A stretch of 35,721 nt of DNA from positions 1-35,721 of the forward strand of contig JAAFJG010000047.1 in assembly GCA_013298075.1 (NCBI GenBank). The letters are read 5' to 3'. The position numbers and the translations under genes are program-made. This document shows positions 33,951-35,721 of this stretch, one piece after another (the first letter of the stretch is position 1; every line of letters starts with the position of its first letter). The DNA is from Cytophagales bacterium (GTDB lineage Bacteria > Bacteroidota > Bacteroidia > Cytophagales > Microscillaceae). Under the pieces are notes generated by a model. It saw only the letters and a program-made list of their open reading frames with translations, was not told where the DNA came from and did no database searches.

Positions 33951-35474
33951 ATGGAAGAGCAACAAGGTTCAGTTAGTCCAAGAGAAAAAGCACGCATTAT
34001 CAATATGGATCCTGTTAGTTACGGAGCATTTGCAGAAATTGGTGCGGGACAAGAAGTAGCCGCATTTTTTTTCAAAGCAGGAGCCGCTTCTAATACCATC
34101 GCAAAAACAATGTCCGCTTACGATATGACGTTTAGTAATGCTATCTATGGCGTAGAAGAAAGTGGAAGATACGTTGGGCAATCACGACTTTTGAAAATGT
34201 TAGATAAAGAATATAGATTGTTAGAACAACGATTAGGAATTAAAAAAGGTTTTGAAAAAGCATTTTTTGCCTTCGCTGATACCGTTACAACTATCAATTA
34301 TCAACGCACTAATCAAGGACATGGCTGGCTGGGAGTTCGCTTTCAATTAAGTCCACAAACTCCTTCTAATGACTTTATCATTCATATAAAAATGCACGAC
34401 AAAGATACGCTTGCACAACAACAGGCGGTAGGTTTGATTGGTGTAAATATGATTTATGCGGCTTATTATTTGAATCACGACCCCGAAAAAATGGTTTCTT
34501 CTTTGATGGACGGACTTTCTTCTGAACGAATTGAAGTAGATATGATTAGAATTTCTGGCCCCGATTTTGAAGATATTGACAATCGTTTATTGAGTTTGCA
34601 ATTAGTAAAATGTGGTTTGACAAATGCCGCTATTTTCGGACCTGATGGCAATGTCATACAACCTTCTGATTTTTTATACAAAAAAAATATATTGGTAATT
34701 CGTGGGCGTTTTAGACCATTAACTTTGGTTAATTTGGATATGTTAAAACGTGGATTCGAACAATTTAGTAAAGATGAAGACGTAAGAAGAGATAAAATTG
34801 AAATTTTAGCAGAATTAACTGTCAAGGATTTAAGAAGTGATAATGGCAAGGGCGATGAAATTGACTACCAAGATTTCTTAGATAGAGTTGATATTTTAAG
34901 CTCGTTGGGTTGTACTGTAATGATTTCCCACTATCAAGAATATTATCGTTTAGTAACTTATTTTTCTGAATTTACCAAAGAAAAAATCGGTTTAGTGTTG
35001 GGTATTTATTCATTGGAACAAATTTTTAATGAAAAATATTACGAAAATTTATCGGGTGGAATTTTGGAATCTTTCAGTCAATTATTTAGTAGAAATGTAA
35101 AATTATACGTATATCCTGCTAATTTAAAAGAAAATCCGAAGGAACTTTATACGTGTAGAAATTTTGAATTGCCCGAAAATCAAATCGATTTATATCAATA
35201 TTTATTGGCAAATGATAAAATCGAAAATATAAAAGATTTTGATAGAAATATTTTACATATTATGTCGGATAAAGTATTGAAAATGATACGAAATAACGAA
35301 GAAGGTTGGGAAGCAATGGTGCCTGATGGCGTATCAAATAGTATCAAAGAAAGAAATTTATTTGAATATCAACCTAAAAATGAAAATACAAATGGAAAAG
35401 CAAAATCTTCTGCCGAATTAGTAGAGGAAGCTTGGTCAAGACTAACCGTTACAAAAGCAACTTCTGAAAATTAA
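33951..35474 (+). CDS. Conserved cytoplasmic protein of unknown function
   Basis: 507 residues, no signal peptide. The N-terminal block ARIINMDPVSYGAFAEIGAG with QEVAAFFFKAGAASNTIAK and MSAYDMTFSNAIYG is highly distinctive. I recognise it from a family widespread in Bacteroidetes and cyanobacteria, whose database names (TonB-dependent receptor, nicotinate-nucleotide adenylyltransferase) seem unfounded: there is no barrel, no TonB box and no HxGH motif. Further conserved-looking stretches are FAFADTVTTINYQRTNQGHGWLG (about 106-128, shown in part), IIHIKMHDKDTLAQQQAVG and VNMIYAAYYL. The central LVIRGRFRPLTLVNLDML has a strand-helix look. Many glycines and conserved polar residues near the N-terminus suggest an enzyme. 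It is monocistronic with a terminator right after it. Confidence 0.8.
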   Translation: MEEQQGSVSPREKARIINMDPVSYGAFAEIGAGQEVAAFFFKAGAASNTIAKTMSAYDMTFSNAIYGVEESGRYVGQSRLLKMLDKEYRLLEQRLGIKKGFEKAFFAFADTVTTINYQRTNQGHGWLGVRFQLSPQTPSNDFIIHIKMHDKDTLAQQQAVGLIGVNMIYAAYYLNHDPEKMVSSLMDGLSSERIEVDMIRISGPDFEDIDNRLLSLQLVKCGLTNAAIFGPDGNVIQPSDFLYKKNILVIRGRFRPLTLVNLDMLKRGFEQFSKDEDVRRDKIEILAELTVKDLRSDNGKGDEIDYQDFLDRVDILSSLGCTVMISHYQEYYRLVTYFSEFTKEKIGLVLGIYSLEQIFNEKYYENLSGGILESFSQLFSRNVKLYVYPANLKENPKELYTCRNFELPENQIDLYQYLLANDKIENIKDFDRNILHIMSDKVLKMIRNNEEGWEAMVPDGVSNSIKERNLFEYQPKNENTNGKAKSSAELVEEAWSRLTVTKATSEN

Positions 35475-35502
35475 GATTGAAAAATTAACTTATTTTTCAA
35501 TC
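35475..35502 (+). terminator. Stem-loop directly after the stop codon
   Basis: GATTGAAAAA (35475-35484) pairs with TTTTTCAATC (35493-35502) immediately after the TAA. No T-run follows, so it is more likely an mRNA 3'-end protector or part of a tandem terminator with the next hairpin. Confidence 0.5.
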
Positions 35503-35510
35503 TATAAAAA

Positions 35511-35558
35511 TAAAAAAAAACACTTAGAAAATTTGATAAATTTTTTAAGTGTTTTTTT
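35511..35558 (+). terminator. Rho-independent terminator after the 507-residue protein gene
   Basis: A 15-bp stem, ACACTTAGAAAATTT (35520-35534) with AAATTTTTTAAGTGT (35538-35552) including one G-U pair, A-run before and T-run 35552-35558. Confidence 0.85.
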
Positions 35559-35605
35559 GCACTCTACATGACAATTTTTTTTAAGAATTATTTATTAAAA
35601 TTTTG

Positions 35606-35719
35606 TTATATTTTGAATACTTTTAGTATGATTTCACAAAGGCTTTGAAAAATAATTTCAAATTCTTTTATTTTTCGTTCTTTTATTTTTTTTGATTTTC
35701 CTCTGGAGGCATCTAAGTT
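35606..35719 (-). CDS. Possible 3' end of a reverse-strand gene entering from the right edge
   Basis: An open frame of 37 codons plus TAA runs off the right edge. Its peptide (NLDASRGKSKKIKERK, then FEIIFQSLCEIILKVFKI) is charged and plausible as a C-terminus, but too short to identify. The terminal bases also contain CTGGAGGCA, a piece shared with the dispersed repeat, so this may instead be repeat DNA. Confidence 0.25.
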   Translation of the reverse strand, partial: NLDASRGKSKKIKERKIKEFEIIFQSLCEIILKVFKI

Positions 35720-35721
35720 TC

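Overview
The window is strongly AT-rich and reads as a chromosomal segment of a Bacteroidetes bacterium, most likely from the Cytophagales. I base this on several points. Upstream regions carry the Bacteroidetes -7 box TAnnTTTG, sometimes with TTTG about 20 bp further upstream, and gene starts lack clear Shine-Dalgarno sequences. The gene families also fit: DUF4421, WG-repeat proteins, a SerB-SerA fusion, a giant alpha-2-macroglobulin, TPR-CHAT and caspase-like proteins. No rRNA, tRNA, CRISPR array or intact insertion sequence was recognised.

Layout. 1-228 (-): the N-terminus of an Rpn/PDDEXK_2 nuclease-transposase, cut by the window edge. 467-5589 (+): pentapeptide-repeat protein, DUF4421 envelope protein, family 2 glycosyltransferase, and a secreted caspase-like protein with five DUF7477-type repeats. 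5590-5810: a palindromic element between copies of a terminator arm. 5811-8106 (-): TcmP, a three-Cys-motif Gp37/Gp68 protein and a PD-(D/E)xK-like protein, a possible mobile or defence cassette. 8378-10333 (+): membrane-anchored class III adenylate cyclase. 10410-11267 (-): rfbA. 11759-14431 (+): exported WG-repeat protein. 14946-17436 (+): SerB-SerA fusion and a small protein of unknown function. 17555-23932 (-): 2125-residue alpha-2-macroglobulin with an embedded LysM domain. 24561-26913 (-): lipoprotein glycerophosphodiesterase followed by a 2-oxoacid dehydrogenase E2. 27019-33635 (-): a second orphan PD-(D/E)xK-like protein, a TPR-CHAT protein, a small exported protein and a single-chain type IIG restriction-modification enzyme. 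33951-35474 (+): a conserved protein of unknown function.

How the genes relate. Most are housekeeping or envelope genes in short transcription units. Dispersed among them are genes of types often linked to mobile elements, conflict or regulated proteolysis: Rpn, the TcmP cassette, type IIG RM, CHAT, caspase and two orphan nuclease folds. They do not form one contiguous island. The intergenic DNA is unusually rich in palindromic, MITE-like elements: 5628-5700, 14509-14616, 24118-24161, 24277-24526, and a ~110-bp dispersed repeat at ~11452 and ~14623. The strongest candidates for something new are the TcmP/three-Cys/nuclease cassette, the LysM insertion in the macroglobulin, and the nested palindromic elements.
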